64,000 bases of DNA from Kutzneria buriramensis (GTDB lineage Bacteria > Actinomycetota > Actinomycetes > Mycobacteriales > Pseudonocardiaceae). Made by a program: the position numbers and the translations under genes. The notes beneath the pieces were generated by a model. That model worked only from the letters and a program-made list of their open reading frames with translations, searched no databases and was not told the DNA's origin. Shown here piece by piece: positions 8,286 through 16,666 of the stretch; within the stretch, counting starts at the first letter, position 1; each line of letters begins with the position of its first letter. The stretch covers positions 1 to 64,000 of the forward strand of contig NZ_QUNO01000034.1 of NCBI RefSeq assembly GCF_003387475.1, given 5' to 3'.

Positions 8286-9637
8286 GACTTGTCCAGCAAC
8301 GCTTGCGCCTGCAGCTGCGCGTCCGCGAGCATCGCCGGGATGCTGGCGTTGCGGTCGGTGAGCACCTTCTGCACCACTGTGTCCAGCAGCGCGTACACCT
8401 GCTGCGTGGACTTGGTGGGCTCAGGGACCAGCGGCTGGTCGAACATCTTGTCCGTGTAGGGGGCCATCTGCTTGACCGGCACGTTGACGTAGCGGGCGAT
8501 CCAGGTCATCCGCTGGTCGTACTGGGCCTTGTCGAAGACCGGCAGCTCCGGCGCGCCGACCACCTCGCCGGAGTCGGCCGTGGCCTTGGCGTCGGCGACC
8601 GCGGCGTCCTGGTTCGTCTGCTTCTGCATGTAGTAGAAGTCGATCCACTTCACCGCGGCGGCTTTGACGCTGTCCGATGCCGTGGCGCTGACCGCGGCCA
8701 GCGTGCCGCCGCCGAGCACGCCGGCGTCCTTACCGGTCAGCGGCAGAGCGGTGACACCGTAGTCGGCGGGCTTGATGGCGTTCTGGGCCTTGAGCGAGCC
8801 GTAGTTGGCGCCGCCGGAGACGTACATGCCGACGCGGCCGGCGGCGAAGTCCTGGTTGATGCCGTTCCAGTCGTACAGGAAGTTCGAGCCCATGCTGTTG
8901 TCGTCCCAGCGCATGGCGTGGAGCTCCTGGAGCGCGGCGGTCATCTGAGGTGTGTCCAGTGTGGACTTTGCGTGGTCGCCGCCGAGCTGCTCGGTGCGGC
9001 CGCCGAAGGCGTAGTCCAGAGTCGTCAGGATCCAGCCGCCGGTGTTGTCGGTGGTCATCTCGGCGTAGCCGGCCTGCCCGGTGCGCTGGGCGATCTGTCG
9101 CGCGTCGGCCCGCACTTGGTCCCACGTGATCGGCGGGTCGTCCGGGTTCAGTCCGGCCTGGGTGAACAGGGTGCGGTTGTAGTGCAGGGCCTGCCCGTAG
9201 GCGGAGATCGGTACCGCCCACATCCCGCCGTCGTCGGCCTCACCGGCCTTGGCGATCTGTGGCGAGAACTTGTCGAAGTACGGGAACGCCTTGACCAGTC
9301 CGCTGATGTCGGCGATCTGTCTGCGCTGGATGAGCCCGCGCCCGTCGGTGAACGGCATCGTGAACACGTCCGGCAGCGTGCCGCCGGCCAGCTTCGCGGT
9401 GAACGTCGTGGCGTCCCACTTGAACTCCTGGGTCCGCACATCGATGCCCGGGTTGGCGGTCTCGAACTGCTTGACCCTGGTGGTGAACGCCGCCACGGCG
9501 CCTTTGTCCAGGCCGGGGTCGATGGACACGGTGAGCGTGGTGTGGCCGTTGGCCGAGGTGTCGCCGCCGGCGCAGCCGGCCAGTGCGGTGGCGGCGACCG
9601 CGAGCGCGGCACCGGTGGTGAGGAGCTTCCAGGACAT
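8282..9637 (-). CDS. Sugar-binding lipoprotein of the ABC importer
   Basis: This is a 451-residue extracellular solute-binding protein (family 1). A lipoprotein signal peptide ends in the lipobox LAGC at about residues 20-23. Family features include FTTRVKQFETANPGIDV, LAGGTLPDVF and the GGGTLAAVS region. Start ATG 9637 is fixed by a perfect AGGAGG seven bases upstream; longer readings up to 9781 would run back into the GH13 gene. It follows the GH13 gene by 23 bases and overlaps the MalF-type permease by 4. It should capture nigero- or malto-type oligosaccharides; the binding specificity cannot be read from sequence. Confidence 0.92.
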   Translation of the reverse strand: MSWKLLTTGAALAVAATALAGCAGGDTSANGHTTLTVSIDPGLDKGAVAAFTTRVKQFETANPGIDVRTQEFKWDATTFTAKLAGGTLPDVFTMPFTDGRGLIQRRQIADISGLVKAFPYFDKFSPQIAKAGEADDGGMWAVPISAYGQALHYNRTLFTQAGLNPDDPPITWDQVRADARQIAQRTGQAGYAEMTTDNTGGWILTTLDYAFGGRTEQLGGDHAKSTLDTPQMTAALQELHAMRWDDNSMGSNFLYDWNGINQDFAAGRVGMYVSGGANYGSLKAQNAIKPADYGVTALPLTGKDAGVLGGGTLAAVSATASDSVKAAAVKWIDFYYMQKQTNQDAAVADAKATADSGEVVGAPELPVFDKAQYDQRMTWIARYVNVPVKQMAPYTDKMFDQPLVPEPTKSTQQVYALLDTVVQKVLTDRNASIPAMLADAQLQAQALLDKS

Positions 9638-9660
9638 CGTCGTCCCTCCTGTGCGGTGAA

Positions 9661-11316
9661 TCAGACTCGCAGCCAGACGGCTGTGTCGGTGGGGACCCGG
9701 GTGCCGTCGAGCTCGCCGCTGGCGAGCAGGACCGTGTCGTGCGGTGGCAGCGGCACCGCGTCGCCGAAGTTGACCAGGCACACGAACTGCTCACCCCGTC
9801 GGAACGCCAGGACGTGGTCCGGCAACCCGTCGACCCAGGCGAACGTCTCGCCCCGCAAGGCGGGTTCGGTACGACGCAGCCGGATCGCGACGCGGTAGAG
9901 CGTGAGCATCGAGTCCGGGTCGCCGGCCTGCGCGTCGACCGCGTACCGACCCCACCACTGCGGCTGAGGCAGCCAGGCCCTCCCGCCCTCACCGAACCCG
10001 AACGACGGACCCAAAGCGGTCCACGGCAGAGGCACACGGCAACCATCACGGCCAGGATCCTGACCGTCGGACCGGAAATACATCGGGTCCTGACGGGCCT
10101 CGTCGGGCAGGTCCTCGACCTCAGGCAACCCCAACTCATCACCCTGGTAGACGTAGAGCGAACCGGGCAGCGCCGCCGACATCAGCGCGGCAGCGCGGGC
10201 CCTGCGCCGGCCAAGCACGAGGTCGGTCGGCGTGCCGAAGCGCCGCGCCGCGAAGCCGAACGAGCTGTCCTGGCGGCCGTAGCGGGTCGCCGGGCGCGTG
10301 ACGTCGTGGTTGGACAGCACCCAGGTCGGCGGCGCATCGACGAGACCATGTGCGTCCAGTGTGGACTGGATGGACTCGCGCAGGCCGGCGATCTCCCAGG
10401 GGCGCATCATGAAGTCGAAGTTGAACGCCGTGTGCATCTCGTCCCGGCGCAGGTAGCGGGCGAACCGGTGCTGGTCGGCCAGCCAGATCTCGCCGACCAG
10501 GACTCGGGGCTCGGCATAGGAGTCCGCGACCGCACGCCAGGACCGGTAGATGTCGTGCAGGCCGTCCCGGTCGACGTACGGGTGCTCGCCAGGCCCGTGG
10601 GAGTGGACCAGCTCGGGGAAGGTGGCGTCCTTGACCGGCATCGTCGCGGAGTCGATACGGATACCCGCCACGCCGCGGTCGAACCAGAACCGCAGCACGT
10701 CCTCGTGTTCGCGCCGCACGTCGGGGTGGTTCCAGTTCAGGTCGGGCTGCTGTGGCGCGAACAGATGCAGGTACCACTCCCCGGGCCTGCCGTCCGGGTC
10801 TGTCGTGCGGGTCCAGGTTCCGCCGGAGAACGGAGACACCCAGTCAGTCGGCGGCAGCTCGCCGCGCTCGCCGCGGCCCGGACGGAACCAGAACCGTTGG
10901 CGCTCGGGCGATCCCGGCGCGGCGGCGAGCGCGGCCCGGAACCACTCGTGCTGGTCGGACACGTGGTTGGGCACGATGTCCACAATGGTGCGGATGCCGA
11001 GGTCGGCCGCCTCGGCGATGAGCGCCTCCGCCTCGGCGAGCGTGCCGAAGGCGGGGTCGATCGCGCGGTAGTCGGCGACGTCGTAGCCACCGTCGGCCAG
11101 CGGCGAGATGTACCACGGCGTGAACCAGATGGCGTCCACGCCCAGGGCCTTGAGGTAGGGCAGCCGGGAGCGGACACCGGCGAGGTCACCGGTGCCGTCG
11201 CCGTTGCCGTCGGCGAAGCTGCGCGGATAGACCTGGTAGATCACCGCGGTCCGCCACCACTGGTCCGTCGACCGGGCGGACCGCGGGTCGGTCGCGATGG
11301 AGACACTGCTGCTCAC
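9661..11316 (-). CDS. GH13 alpha-glucosidase (oligo-glucosidase type), cytoplasmic
   Basis: This is a 551-residue alpha-amylase-family enzyme without a signal peptide, so it should split imported oligosaccharides to glucose. Family regions in order: AVIYQVYPRSF, DIVPNHVS, GIRIDS (nucleophile Asp about 222), VGEIW (acid/base Glu about 276), SNHDVTRP (Asp about 338). The residue after the nucleophile is Ser where alpha-1,4-specific enzymes often have Val, which may bear on linkage preference (inference). I chose GTG 11316, behind GGGAG. The ATG at 11376 would put the start only 6 bp from the LacI operator. It is the first gene of the operon and divergent from lacI. Confidence 0.9.
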   Translation of the reverse strand: MSSSVSIATDPRSARSTDQWWRTAVIYQVYPRSFADGNGDGTGDLAGVRSRLPYLKALGVDAIWFTPWYISPLADGGYDVADYRAIDPAFGTLAEAEALIAEAADLGIRTIVDIVPNHVSDQHEWFRAALAAAPGSPERQRFWFRPGRGERGELPPTDWVSPFSGGTWTRTTDPDGRPGEWYLHLFAPQQPDLNWNHPDVRREHEDVLRFWFDRGVAGIRIDSATMPVKDATFPELVHSHGPGEHPYVDRDGLHDIYRSWRAVADSYAEPRVLVGEIWLADQHRFARYLRRDEMHTAFNFDFMMRPWEIAGLRESIQSTLDAHGLVDAPPTWVLSNHDVTRPATRYGRQDSSFGFAARRFGTPTDLVLGRRRARAAALMSAALPGSLYVYQGDELGLPEVEDLPDEARQDPMYFRSDGQDPGRDGCRVPLPWTALGPSFGFGEGGRAWLPQPQWWGRYAVDAQAGDPDSMLTLYRVAIRLRRTEPALRGETFAWVDGLPDHVLAFRRGEQFVCLVNFGDAVPLPPHDTVLLASGELDGTRVPTDTAVWLRV

Positions 11317-11381
11317 GGGGCTCCCGTCGTCGGATTCCGGGCAGGGGAAACACAGAAGCGCGAGGCGCGCCGCCATTAAGG

Positions 11382-11393
11382 TTTAGCGCTATA
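11382..11393. promoter_or_regulatory. LacI-type operator between the glucan operon and its regulator
   Basis: TTTAGCGCTATA carries the palindrome TAGCGCTA with a central CG/GC step, the usual half-site style of LacI/GalR proteins. It lies 65 bp upstream of the chosen GH13 start and about 90 bp from the lacI start, so it can control both directions. Confidence 0.55.
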
Positions 11394-11478
11394 CTTCGGA
11401 TGAAGGTAATCTCGGTGCCCGCTGCTGTCAACGGTCACCGGGCTGCATAATCTGGGGCATCGACGAAGGGGGTCTGGC

Positions 11479-12504
11479 GTGCGGGTTACGTTGCGCGACG
11501 TCGCCGAGCGGGCGGGCGTGAGCATCATGACCGTGTCGAACGTGATCAACGGCAACCGCGCACGGGTGTCCCCGGAGACCATCGAGCGGGTCCAGCGCAT
11601 CGCCGCCGAGCTCGGCTACGTGCCCAGCGCCTCGGCACGCAGCCTGTCCGCCCGCTCGTCCCGGCTGATCGGACTGCTCGTGCCCGCCGCCGACGAGGAC
11701 AGCCTCATGATCAGCCCGCACAACGTGGCCATGGTCGGCCAGATCGAGCGCGAACTGCGCCGGCTCGGCTACCACCTACTGCTGCGCGGGATCGCCAACC
11801 AGCGCGAGGTCACTGAGGCGTTACAGTCGTGGAGCCTGGACGGGGCGATCCTGCTCGGTTTCCTCGACGAGCAGGTCGACGGGCTCACCGCCAAGACCGT
11901 CGGCAGTGTGCACGTGCTGGCCATCGACAGCTACTCGACCAATCCCCTGACCATCGGTCCACGCTCCGACGACTTCACCGGCGCCCGGCTGGCCACCCGG
12001 CACCTGCTCGACCTCGGCCACCGCCGGATCGTGTTCGCCGGGCCGGCGTTCACCGGCGTCGGCGTCGTGCACGAGCGTTTCGAGGGCTACCGTCAGGCGC
12101 ATGCCGACGTCGGCGCCACCTGGGACGGCCAGTTCATCGAGACCGTCAACACCACCCACGCCGACGGCCGAGAGTTGGGGCTCGGTCTGCTCGACCGGCA
12201 TCCCGAGGCGACCGCCGTGTTCGCCACCGCCGACGTCCTGGCCATCGGCATCATGCGTGGCCTGGCCGAATCCGGCGTCCGCGTGCCCGACGACGTGTCC
12301 GTGGTCGGGTTCGACGACCTCGACCTGTGCGAGTACGCGGTGCCGCGGCTGACGACCGTGTCCCAGGACATCACCGCCAAGGCCGCCACCGCCGTGCGCA
12401 TGCTCATCGACTCCATCGAAAATGGCGCACGCCCCAGCGAGCCCGTGACGATCACCGTGTCACTCGTGAAACGTGAATCGACCGCGCCGGCACCCCACCA
12501 ATGA
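11479..12504 (+). CDS. LacI-family repressor of the alpha-1,3-glucan operon
   Basis: This 341-residue regulator has an N-terminal LacI helix-turn-helix (TLRDVAERAGVSIMTVSNVINGN, residues 4-26, quoted as family blocks), a hinge (ASARSLSARSS) and a periplasmic-binding-like effector domain with VVGFDDLDL near the end. Start GTG 11479 follows GAAGGGGGT. It faces the GH13-ABC-GH87 operon with one palindrome between them. By analogy with MalR and CebR it should repress the operon until an imported oligosaccharide binds. Dyad position and orientation support this; the inducer is unknown. Confidence 0.92.
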   Translation: MRVTLRDVAERAGVSIMTVSNVINGNRARVSPETIERVQRIAAELGYVPSASARSLSARSSRLIGLLVPAADEDSLMISPHNVAMVGQIERELRRLGYHLLLRGIANQREVTEALQSWSLDGAILLGFLDEQVDGLTAKTVGSVHVLAIDSYSTNPLTIGPRSDDFTGARLATRHLLDLGHRRIVFAGPAFTGVGVVHERFEGYRQAHADVGATWDGQFIETVNTTHADGRELGLGLLDRHPEATAVFATADVLAIGIMRGLAESGVRVPDDVSVVGFDDLDLCEYAVPRLTTVSQDITAKAATAVRMLIDSIENGARPSEPVTITVSLVKRESTAPAPHQ

Positions 12505-12545
12505 ATTGGTCGGGCTCCCGCCTTCAACGTGCCATCCCGGACCCG

Positions 12546-13244
12546 TCAGATCGAGGTCGCCAGTCCGTGTTCCAGGACACGCGCCGCGCGTCGCACGTCC
12601 GCGGCAACCGCTTTCCGCAAGTCCTCCGGCGAGGTGGTGTGTTCCAGGTGCCTACAGGAGGCGTCGGCCTGGACAGGCCAGAGCCCCGCCAATGCGGCGG
12701 CGGCGATGCGGAGTTCGGGATCGTGCGAGGGCTTGCCAGTCCTTGAGGCGAGGGCTTCCCTGGCCGCGTCCGTCATGCGGCTGAGTAGCCGGAGCGAGTG
12801 CACCTGAAGGGCCGGGGTGTCTCGGACCATGGCCTCGATTCGGAGCGCCGTGTCGGCCGCCCGGGTTTGTTCGTCTTGCTCCGCGAGCCAGGTGACCAGG
12901 TCGTCGAGCACACCGTCCAGGATCGCCAGCATGGCCTCGACTGCCGTACTGGTCGGGTTGGTCAACTCCGCCCGGAGCTTGTCCAGCAGCGTCTCGGGCA
13001 CGTCGAAGATCATCGACTCCTTCGACGGGAAATAGTTGTACACGGTCGCCGTCGCCACACCGCACGCGCGGGCGATCTCGGCGACCGTGATCTCGTCGAA
13101 GCCATGCTCCAGGGACATCCGCGTCGCGGTGTCGATCAACAGCTCGCGCGTGGCGCGCTTGCGTTGCTCCCGCCGGCCGGCCGGCCAGGCGTCGTCTGCC
13201 GCGGCGTGACGTCGCGCGGTCCAGTTCACCTGCTGAGGTGACAT
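12546..13244 (-). CDS. TetR-family regulator divergent from SnoaL-like genes
   Basis: This is a 232-residue TetR protein. The DNA-binding part (about 30-75) contains ELLIDTATRMSLEHGFDEIT and GVATATVYNYFPSKE. The C-terminal domain is helical and unclassified. ATG 13244 is preferred; a GTG at 13253 is possible, and neither has a strong ribosome site, so a leaderless message is conceivable. A perfect 8-bp inverted repeat (13288-13310) lies in the 116-bp gap to the divergent SnoaL-like operon, which points to repression of that operon and of itself. Confidence 0.88.
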   Translation of the reverse strand: MSPQQVNWTARRHAAADDAWPAGRREQRKRATRELLIDTATRMSLEHGFDEITVAEIARACGVATATVYNYFPSKESMIFDVPETLLDKLRAELTNPTSTAVEAMLAILDGVLDDLVTWLAEQDEQTRAADTALRIEAMVRDTPALQVHSLRLLSRMTDAAREALASRTGKPSHDPELRIAAAALAGLWPVQADASCRHLEHTTSPEDLRKAVAADVRRAARVLEHGLATSI

Positions 13245-13287
13245 AGCGGACACAGTAGCCAGGCCTTCCAGAAGCGAGCGTTACGAT

Positions 13288-13310
13288 AAACTTGGAACGA
13301 TGCCAAGTTT
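13288..13310. promoter_or_regulatory. Perfect inverted repeat, likely TetR operator
   Basis: AAACTTGG, 7 bases, CCAAGTTT. This is a perfect 8-bp dyad located between the divergent tetR and SnoaL-like genes. It is AT-rich compared with its surroundings and sits where a promoter would be expected. Confidence 0.7.
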
Positions 13311-13360
13311 GCGGCGAGGGTCTTCCCGCCGCGTTCAGACCCTACGGAGTGGAGCACCTC

Positions 13361-13750
13361 ATGTCCGACCTCGAGCGCAACAAGCAGGTCGTCGTCGACT
13401 ACTACCAGACCGCCTTCGACGGCGACCCGGAGAAGGCGATCGCCGACCACTTCGGCCCGACCTACACCCAGCACAACCCAGACGCCCAGGACGGCCCCGA
13501 GGCCTTCATCGGTTTCGTGCGCTGGCTGCGCGGCGAGTACCCGAACGTGCAGCTGAACATCAAACGCGTCATCGCTGAGGGCAACTTGGTCGCCACTCAC
13601 TCTCACCTGGACCTGGAGCCGGGCAACCCGGACAACCCCGGCCGCGCGTTGGCGGACTTCTTCCGCCTGGAGAACGGCAAGGTCGTCGAGCACTGGGACG
13701 TCATCCAGGAGGTCCCGAAGAAGTCCGCCAACGACAACGGCATGTTCTGA
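13361..13750 (+). CDS. SnoaL-like (NTF2-fold) protein
   Basis: This is a 129-residue NTF2-fold protein with the pattern VVDYYQTAFDGDPEKAIADHFGPTYTQHNP and an ending HWDVIQEVP typical of SnoaL-like polyketide cyclase or ester-cyclase relatives. Many such proteins are lone enzymes of unknown substrate. Start ATG 13361 is set by GGAG 6 bases upstream; longer reading to 13292 would cross the operator. It is first of a two-gene operon; its stop overlaps the next start (TGATG). Control by the divergent TetR is inferred. Confidence 0.85.
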   Translation: MSDLERNKQVVVDYYQTAFDGDPEKAIADHFGPTYTQHNPDAQDGPEAFIGFVRWLRGEYPNVQLNIKRVIAEGNLVATHSHLDLEPGNPDNPGRALADFFRLENGKVVEHWDVIQEVPKKSANDNGMF

Positions 13751-14157
13751 TGACCACGGCCGAACCCGGCCGCACCCCTGCGGAGACCGTGCGGCTGCAG
13801 TACCTGGCCTCGGCGACCGGCGACATGGACCTGTGGCGGTCGGTGGTGGCGGAGGACCTGGAGTGGACCGAGTCCGCGGGCTTCCCGCTGGCCGGTACCT
13901 ACCGCACCCCCGACGGCACGATCGACGGCGTCTTCGCCAAGCTCGCCGAACAGTGGGATGACTGGACCACTCACGACGACAGCTATGTTGCCGACGGCGA
14001 ACGCGTCGTGGTCCTGGCCCGTTACAGCGCTCGCAACAAGGCCACCGGCAAGGCGATGCAGGCCCGCGTCGCGCACTCTTTCATCGTCCGCAGTGGACGC
14101 ATCGTGCGGATGGAGCAGATCGTCGACTCCGCCACCGTCCGCGCCGCGATGAGCTGA
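13750..14157 (+). CDS. Second SnoaL-like (NTF2-fold) protein
   Basis: This 135-residue protein has an NTF2-like core: YLASATGDMDLWRSVVAEDLEW, VFAKLAEQWDDW and VAHSFIVRSGRIVRMEQIVDSATV. This is the KetoSteroid isomerase-like branch (SnoaL-2), different from its neighbour, so the pair is not a simple tandem duplication. Translation is coupled to the upstream gene through a TGATG overlap. It may form a heteromer with it or act on a common substrate; nothing in the sequence fixes the reaction. A hairpin follows 26 bases after the stop. Confidence 0.85.
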   Translation: MTTAEPGRTPAETVRLQYLASATGDMDLWRSVVAEDLEWTESAGFPLAGTYRTPDGTIDGVFAKLAEQWDDWTTHDDSYVADGERVVVLARYSARNKATGKAMQARVAHSFIVRSGRIVRMEQIVDSATVRAAMS

Positions 14158-14182
14158 GCCACCCGAACCAGGACACGGACCC

Positions 14183-14217
14183 GACGGCCCGTGGGCGGGC
14201 TTCCCTCACGGGCTGTC
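14183..14217 (+). terminator. Hairpin after the SnoaL-like operon
   Basis: GACGGCCCGTG and CACGGGCTGTC form an 11-bp stem (one G-U) with a 13-base loop, just after the second SnoaL-like gene. The 140 bases from here to the next start hold no other gene that I can support. Confidence 0.6.
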
Positions 14218-14355
14218 GGGCCTGTGCGGCCAGCCGGCCGCCTGGACCCTGGCCTGCTCGGCGGTGATGACACCGCTGTACAAGCCGTCCACCAAAGCCT
14301 GACGCTGGCAACCCCCCTGCCGAAGACACATCCGCCGGAACGGAGACACACACCC

Positions 14356-15051
14356 ATGCGTATCGAGATCTGGAGCGACGTAGTCTGCCCCTGGTGCTAC
14401 ATAGCCGAGGCCCGCTTCACCAAGGCCCTGGCCGAGTTCCCCCACCGCGACCAGGTCGAGGTCGTCCACCGCTCCTTCGAGCTAGACCCGGGCCACGACG
14501 GCACCCACGTCGAGCCGGTCCAGGTGTTCTTGCAACGCCGTTTCGGCGAGCAGGGCCCGGCCATGGACGAGCAGGTCGCCAGCCGCGCCCGCCGTGAGGG
14601 GCTGGACTACCGCACCGACCGCCAGGTCGGCAGCACGCTGGACGCCCATCGGCTCCTGCACTGGGCCAAGGCCCAGGGCCGCCAGCAGCAGCTGATGAGC
14701 GTGCTGTTCGAGGCCAACTTCGCCAAGGCCGAAACCATCTTCACCCAGCAGGCGCTCGCCGACCTGGCCGGCAGCGCCGGCCTGGACCCTGAGCAGGCTC
14801 GCGGTGTCCTGGCCAACCCGGACGCCTACCTGGACGCCGTCCGTCAGGACGAGCGCGCCGCCGCCGCCAGCGGTGCCCAGGGCGTACCGTTCTTCGTCTT
14901 CGACGGTCACGAGGCCCTGTCCGGGGCGCAGCCCCTCAGCGCCTTCCGTAACGCGCTGAACGCCGCCTGGCAGAAGCGCGTGGTCGACGACCTAGAGGAG
15001 GGCGCGGTGTGCACCCCCGACGGGACCTGCGCCGGCCCGGCCCGCCCGTAA
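14356..15051 (+). CDS. DsbA-family oxidoreductase, FrnE type
   Basis: This 231-residue protein has a thioredoxin fold with helical insert. The redox motif CPWC sits at residues 13-16 (WSDVVCPWCYIAE), followed by the FrnE-type RSFELDPG. The cis-proline loop is GVPFFVFDG. No signal peptide, so it is cytoplasmic, like FrnE of polyketide clusters, where it is thought to act on thiol substrates. The C-terminal CTPDGTC pair may be a second redox or metal site. Start ATG 14356 gives the usual N-terminus; longer in-frame reading to 14191 crosses the terminator. Likely its own transcript. Confidence 0.9.
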   Translation: MRIEIWSDVVCPWCYIAEARFTKALAEFPHRDQVEVVHRSFELDPGHDGTHVEPVQVFLQRRFGEQGPAMDEQVASRARREGLDYRTDRQVGSTLDAHRLLHWAKAQGRQQQLMSVLFEANFAKAETIFTQQALADLAGSAGLDPEQARGVLANPDAYLDAVRQDERAAAASGAQGVPFFVFDGHEALSGAQPLSAFRNALNAAWQKRVVDDLEEGAVCTPDGTCAGPARP

Positions 15052-15291
15052 CCGCCTCCGCCCCACAGCGCGCCGGCCTGGCACCGACAGGCCACGGTGA
15101 ACTGGCGCCACTGCGCACTGGGTCCCAGCCGGGCGTTGAGGCTGATGGTGTCGCTGATCCGGGTGATGATGTCGTCCGCCGGGCCACTCATGTTGGCCAA
15201 GGCAGCGCAACACATATCGGGCTGGGTCGCTGTCCCAGCCCTCGTCTACCTCGCGACACTCGTCCCGATCGTTCTGGCGTGGAGGCACAGC

Positions 15292-15372
15292 AGTCTCGTG
15301 CGGGTCGATGATCTCGATGGTGGCCAATCGTTTGTGGGGGTCCATACCGATGATCACTGGTCCCACGTTCAC
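15292..15372 (-). pseudogene. N-terminal scrap of an IS110-family transposase
   Basis: From GTG 15366 or 15372 (GAGGAG upstream) the minus strand reads VGPVIIGMDPHKRLATIEIID. The GMDPHKR-ATIE block is the start of the RuvC-like DEDD catalytic domain of IS110 transposases. After about 27 codons the match ends. The rest of the 565-bp gap from 15052 to 15616 shows no gene; three short GAGCCAC-containing repeats lie at about 15443-15535. Confidence 0.55.
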
Positions 15373-15616
15373 TCTCCTCGCCGTGCAGGGGTTGTATCGG
15401 GCGAGGTGGGCAGCGCTACTTCGAGCTGGGCAGACCCCTCTTGAGCCACACCCCGCCACGGTGCTCGACGGGGACACGCCATGAGAGAGCCACACCGAAC
15501 AGCAGGGTGGGCAGCCGCTAAGGGAGCCACCCGCCGAGCACCTCGACCTAGCCTGGCCGGGCATCGGTCGTACCGCCATTCAACAAGTAGCCGCTGGTCG
15601 TGTGCCGGGTGTCCCG

Positions 15617-16573
15617 TCATGTCGCTGTGTCCGGGGTACGCGGCGCGTGTGCACGGTGCAAAAGCTCGGCGGTCGCCTCCCACAGCCGCCGCTCCCGGTC
15701 GCGGTCGTGTGCGACTGGCTGCACCTCGGTCACTTTGGTCTTCACCACGAACGCGCCGTCACGCAGGTGCGCCCACTGGTCGTCGAAGGCCATCGCGGCC
15801 AGCAACGGCCCCGAGCGCTGCGGCGTCGAGACGCCGGGAATCCTGCCCAGGGCGCGGCTCATCGCCTGGAACGCCGCGGGGGCGCCGCGGCCCAGCGCGG
15901 TGCCGGGCATCCAGCCCGGCTCGAACACGGACACGTTGATCCCCGGGCCGGCCTGACGCTGCAGTTCGTGAGCGTAGTAGAGGATCGCGAGCTTGGCGTT
16001 TGAGTAAGCGACGCCGGCGGCCGTCATGTCCGGGGTTTGGTCGCCACCGGCCGGGCGAGCGAGCTCGACGGGGTCGGCCCACTCGGCCTCGGCCACGTGC
16101 AGCAGCTTGCGCCAGAAGTTGGCGTGGTAAGTGTTCGAGCCGACCAGCACGACCCGTGCCGGGGCCGTGAACGAGGTGAGCAGGTCGCCGATGAGTTGCG
16201 CGTGGGCTAGGTGGTTAACGGCGAAGGTCAGCTCGTAGCCGTCGGCCGAGGCCCGCCGGGTGTCGGCCGACATGGTGCCGGCGTTGGCGACCAGCGCTCG
16301 CAGCGGACGGACGGCGCCGTCAGCGAGTAGGCCGCGGGCGGTGGCTGCGGCCTCGCGGACGTCGGCCAGGCTCGCCAGGTCGCAGCCGATCTCGTGGACA
16401 CGCGCCCCGAGGGCACGAGCCTCGTCGGCGACCGCGGTCAGGTCACGCCCGGCGCGGCCGACGAGCAGCAGGTCGGGTCGTTGCCCGTCCGGGCGGCCGG
16501 CCATGGCCAGCACGGCGTGGCGGCCCAGGTTGCGCGTGGGGCCGGTGATGAGGACGGTTCCGGGCTCGGTCAT
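15617..16573 (-). CDS. Short-chain dehydrogenase, retinol-dehydrogenase-like
   Basis: This is a 318-residue SDR, longer than classical ones. It shows the cofactor loop TGPTRNLGRHA, LVANAGT, an intact active site (Ser in VVLVGSNTYH, then YSNAK) and the PGWMPGT loop. It resembles the protochlorophyllide-reductase/retinol-dehydrogenase-like SDR group common in actinomycetes. Start ATG 16573; longer readings overlap the divergent regulator. It faces an XRE-MmyB regulator with a 93-bp shared promoter, a common pairing in which the regulator controls the SDR. Confidence 0.88.
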   Translation of the reverse strand: MTEPGTVLITGPTRNLGRHAVLAMAGRPDGQRPDLLLVGRAGRDLTAVADEARALGARVHEIGCDLASLADVREAAATARGLLADGAVRPLRALVANAGTMSADTRRASADGYELTFAVNHLAHAQLIGDLLTSFTAPARVVLVGSNTYHANFWRKLLHVAEAEWADPVELARPAGGDQTPDMTAAGVAYSNAKLAILYYAHELQRQAGPGINVSVFEPGWMPGTALGRGAPAAFQAMSRALGRIPGVSTPQRSGPLLAAMAFDDQWAHLRDGAFVVKTKVTEVQPVAHDRDRERRLWEATAELLHRAHAPRTPDTAT

Positions 16574-16636
16574 GGCTCCAGCCTGCGAGTGCGTCCGTGG
16601 CACAGGCAGCCGTCCGGTTTTCGTAGGACTGCCGGT

Positions 16637-16651
16637 ACCAGGACAACTGGT
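16637..16651. promoter_or_regulatory. Short dyad in the SDR/XRE divergent promoter
   Basis: ACCAG, 5 bases, CTGGT, 16 bp upstream of the XRE start. A plausible operator for the adjacent regulator, but only 5-bp arms. Confidence 0.35.
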
Positions 16652-16666
16652 GCAGGCTCGTCCAGA

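Noticed and set aside
14206-14355. Small minus-strand gene ending TAEQARVQAAGW
   Set aside because: No ribosome site, and its end runs into the terminator hairpin at 14183-14217; composition alone does not support it.
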